From: an uncultured Porphyromonadaceae bacterium
Lineage (GTDB): Bacteria; Bacteroidota; Bacteroidia; Bacteroidales; Muribaculaceae
Direction: 5' to 3'
Length of the DNA stretch: 7,479 nucleotides
NCBI GenBank assembly: GCA_947175225.1
Contig: CAMWLX010000169.1
Span: forward strand, 1-7,479
Position 1 is the first letter of the stretch. Every line of letters begins with the position of its first letter. Position numbers and translations under genes: made by a program. Below the pieces are notes generated by a model, which did not search any database, had not been told where the DNA came from, and saw nothing but the letters and a program-made list of their open reading frames with translations. Shown piece after piece: positions 6,801-7,479 of the stretch.

Positions 6801-7432
6801 AGCTCATACACTTTTCCCTTGCCAGTGCCTGCATATATGCGTCCATTCCTATGAGACATTATGCAATTTACATCTTTAAGAGATTCCGAGCCATTGACAC
6901 GCTGAGCTGAAATGAAACCTTTTCCTTCTTCTTTTATTTCATAAATACCAACTCCCGAAACCACAAACGTGACTTTTCCCACAACATCAACTGTGAATGA
7001 AATGATATATCCTTTCTTACCGAAATCAGGAACATCAATTCTTAGAAAAGAATCATTTGCCGAATCATAAAGATTCAAGCCATTAGCAGTTGCAATCCAT
7101 AACCTATCCTTTTTATCTCTAAGCAGGCCTAAGATCCTGTTGTCACTGATACTTGCCGTATCTCCTTCCAAATGCCGATAGACTTCATAATGATTTCCAT
7201 CAAAGCGTATAAGACCATTATCTGTACCGATCCACATAAATCCGAAAGGATCCATGCAAAAGGCGGTATATGTCGAAGTTCCCAATTCTTGGGCCGGAAA
7301 CATCCTTGCCACTTGGACATTATCATTTGCCAAAATCTGCAAAGAACAAATCAAGGACAATACTATGGATAAAACTAAAAGATATTGTTTTCTTATTACG
7401 TTATGATTTAAGTTTTGCAATAGAAGCGTCAA
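3821..7432 (-). CDS. HTCS-like transmembrane regulator with degenerate kinase, no receiver domain, and AraC-type output
   Basis: This 1203-residue protein has the outline of a Bacteroidota hybrid two-component sensor, which normally detects glycan breakdown products in the periplasm and activates a neighbouring utilisation locus. In order: signal sequence (hydrophobic about 17-34, likely cut near A35); about 13-14 propeller blades at 44-665 (repeated WIGT-GL-RF/Y motifs, for example MWIGTDNGLIRFDG and LWIGSFGGVACY), fitting two seven-bladed propellers; Y_Y_Y domain about 675-755; one membrane helix about 761-783; DHp helices about 795-860; HATPase-like fold about 905-1022; acidic linker about 1024-1087; AraC/HTH_18 domain about 1105-1190 with helix-turn-helix units near 1108-1127 and 1156-1178. 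The phosphorelay parts are damaged. The H-box reads SRDMRSPLTL, so the phospho-acceptor His is R805. The G1 Asp is L951, G2 reads SFSLGL (983-988), and there is no receiver domain. N-box N917 and N921 remain. Typical HTCS proteins exceed about 1300 residues. The start is uncertain: it is TTG directly after an in-frame TGA. The intact frame argues for a functional, phosphorylation-independent regulator. Confidence 0.93.
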   Translation of the reverse strand: MTLLLQNLNHNVIRKQYLLVLSIVLSLICSLQILANDNVQVARMFPAQELGTSTYTAFCMDPFGFMWIGTDNGLIRFDGNHYEVYRHLEGDTASISDNRILGLLRDKKDRLWIATANGLNLYDSANDSFLRIDVPDFGKKGYIISFTVDVVGKVTFVVSGVGIYEIKEEGKGFISAQRVNGSESLKDVNCIMSHRNGRIYAGTGKGKVYELTNEHQWKMIVEMNSAVCDISQEHNGSLIINTFKGVDRFNLISKTKTHIQLKSDIKVNNLSSSIDNRVYLATYGAGLWEISSDSDKAKYCDIYCPFIDMKSSRIGAVYGSSDGSLWIGCDYCGVVFLPVEGLSFLYRGVSDIVKDFDLPLSAMRVWKGNYVIGNSIGEVAIVSKEGKLLKKSNIPEGSAITSIDITENDKAILGVLESGVWKLDLNSGVLEKLVDISDKCLSLKVCEGSDGCIYIGVYATGLMRYNPKTGEKEFLSSGADTKRVVSPYITTIKAYDDNLWIGSFGGVACYNTTTGKFEDIDQTPYMACAVFDIVPENENFILLGTSNGLIRYNMETKDFEKYTTLECLSDNDVRSIAIDGNGGKWIGTMRGLNYQSPREGMVIAYIGGNGIVESTFENMEYSTDSDMIYAAGHMGLTSFSSLSIALPTFPHGLKITDMYVKGKKINPIDSSGYPEVIHLSHDENSIAFRISTMDFRDTSNLNYLWRFSGDEDWVELPDGSDLINLSSLAPGKYTLQFKAEEAGVESPVSEITIHVAHPWYLTWLAKIVYILIFIFLLYMVVTVIRKRHQERLHKKKLEFLMDMSRDMRSPLTLILGPLEAMLKERLSSGLRERIRGVYRNAHRILNIVNQLLDLNRIDNGIKGLECRLTNLPDFIAEIVEMFQPQAQDKGIELTFVSKDNWEDVWIDRTVIDRIMVNLISNALKYTPKDGKVEILLNKSVDGGGVSAKICLIGNGKWLEFDSSADIFSSSNRLENGILFSDDSFSLGLDICRRYVRLHHGEIYVEKRKDGIIGGIFNVIIPLEKSKYSQEELINEENISSEDNVHDTDSGLQPVVSLEDKNIVGNIPIEADEDIIQPLLPNIKGNDEALIERVNKILEERIDEDDMNVDKLAEVVGISRTHLYRRMKDRLGINPSEYIRNMRLQRACELLKHDDLDITQIAYALGFSSQSQFSTTFKRFMGYTPTEYRTKHKKDIDSKPEFIS

Positions 7433-7479
7433 TCACACATATCCACTTTTGATAGGGCGTAATTAGCATTGCGAAAGAA
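7433..7479. other. Region upstream of the regulator, cut by the window edge
   Basis: Only 47 bp are visible. An in-frame TGA (7435-7433) lies directly before the first possible TTG start. ATG codons at 7469-7467 and 7440-7438 are in the other two frames; the first opens a 22-codon frame and the second stops after three codons. No -7/-33 pair is seen, so the regulator's promoter is presumably outside the window. Confidence 0.5.

Noticed and set aside
3821..7432. Regulator as a pseudogene
   Set aside because: No stop or frameshift is present across 1203 codons, and the sensor, membrane helix and DNA-binding domain keep their motifs; the losses are specific to phosphotransfer residues.
7401..7469. 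22-codon minus-strand frame overlapping the regulator start
   Set aside because: It has an ATG but no recognisable peptide or leader features; it is kept only as context for the uncertain start of the regulator.
1..7479. SusC/SusD genes, tRNA, insertion sequence or CRISPR array
   Set aside because: No matching motifs, terminal repeats, regular spacer arrays or cloverleaf sequences were seen on either strand.

Overview
The window looks like a piece of a Bacteroidota (probably Bacteroidales) chromosome carrying part of a polysaccharide-utilisation locus. The evidence is the gene set: a giant membrane sensor of the hybrid two-component system (HTCS) architecture, followed by two secreted glycoside hydrolases. 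A promoter-like sequence matching the Bacteroides pattern (TTG, about 19 bp, TAnnTTTG) lies in front of the enzymes. Genus cannot be fixed from the sequence alone, and no SusC/SusD pair lies inside the window.

All three genes are on the minus strand, so the reading order is right to left. (1) 7432-3821 encodes a 1203-residue regulator: signal sequence, about 14 propeller-type blades, a Y_Y_Y domain, one membrane helix, a histidine-kinase-like module and a C-terminal AraC-type DNA-binding domain. (2) 3820-3455 is a 366-bp intergenic region with several inverted repeats and the best promoter candidate. (3) 3454-1868 encodes a secreted GH43 five-bladed-propeller glycosidase with an N-terminal beta-sandwich-like domain. 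(4) 1867-1794 is a short gap holding a 13-bp direct repeat with a 23-bp period. (5) 1793-3 encodes a secreted GH29 alpha-L-fucosidase with two C-terminal F5/8-type-C-like regions. No RNA gene, insertion sequence, CRISPR array or plus-strand gene is supported.

The notable point is the regulator. It has the complete outline of an HTCS, but every part needed for phosphotransfer appears to be gone. The H-box histidine is replaced by arginine (R805), the G1-box aspartate of the ATPase domain by leucine (L951), and the G2 glycines are disrupted. The receiver domain is absent, with an acidic linker of about 64 residues in its place. The frame is nevertheless open over 1203 codons and the sensor, membrane helix, DHp helices and AraC domain look intact. 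The inferred picture is a phosphorylation-independent transmembrane transcription factor: glycan binding outside is passed through a pseudokinase scaffold to a DNA-binding domain inside. Its likely targets are the adjacent GH43-GH29 genes, which together would remove arabinose- or xylose-like and fucose side groups from a complex glycan.
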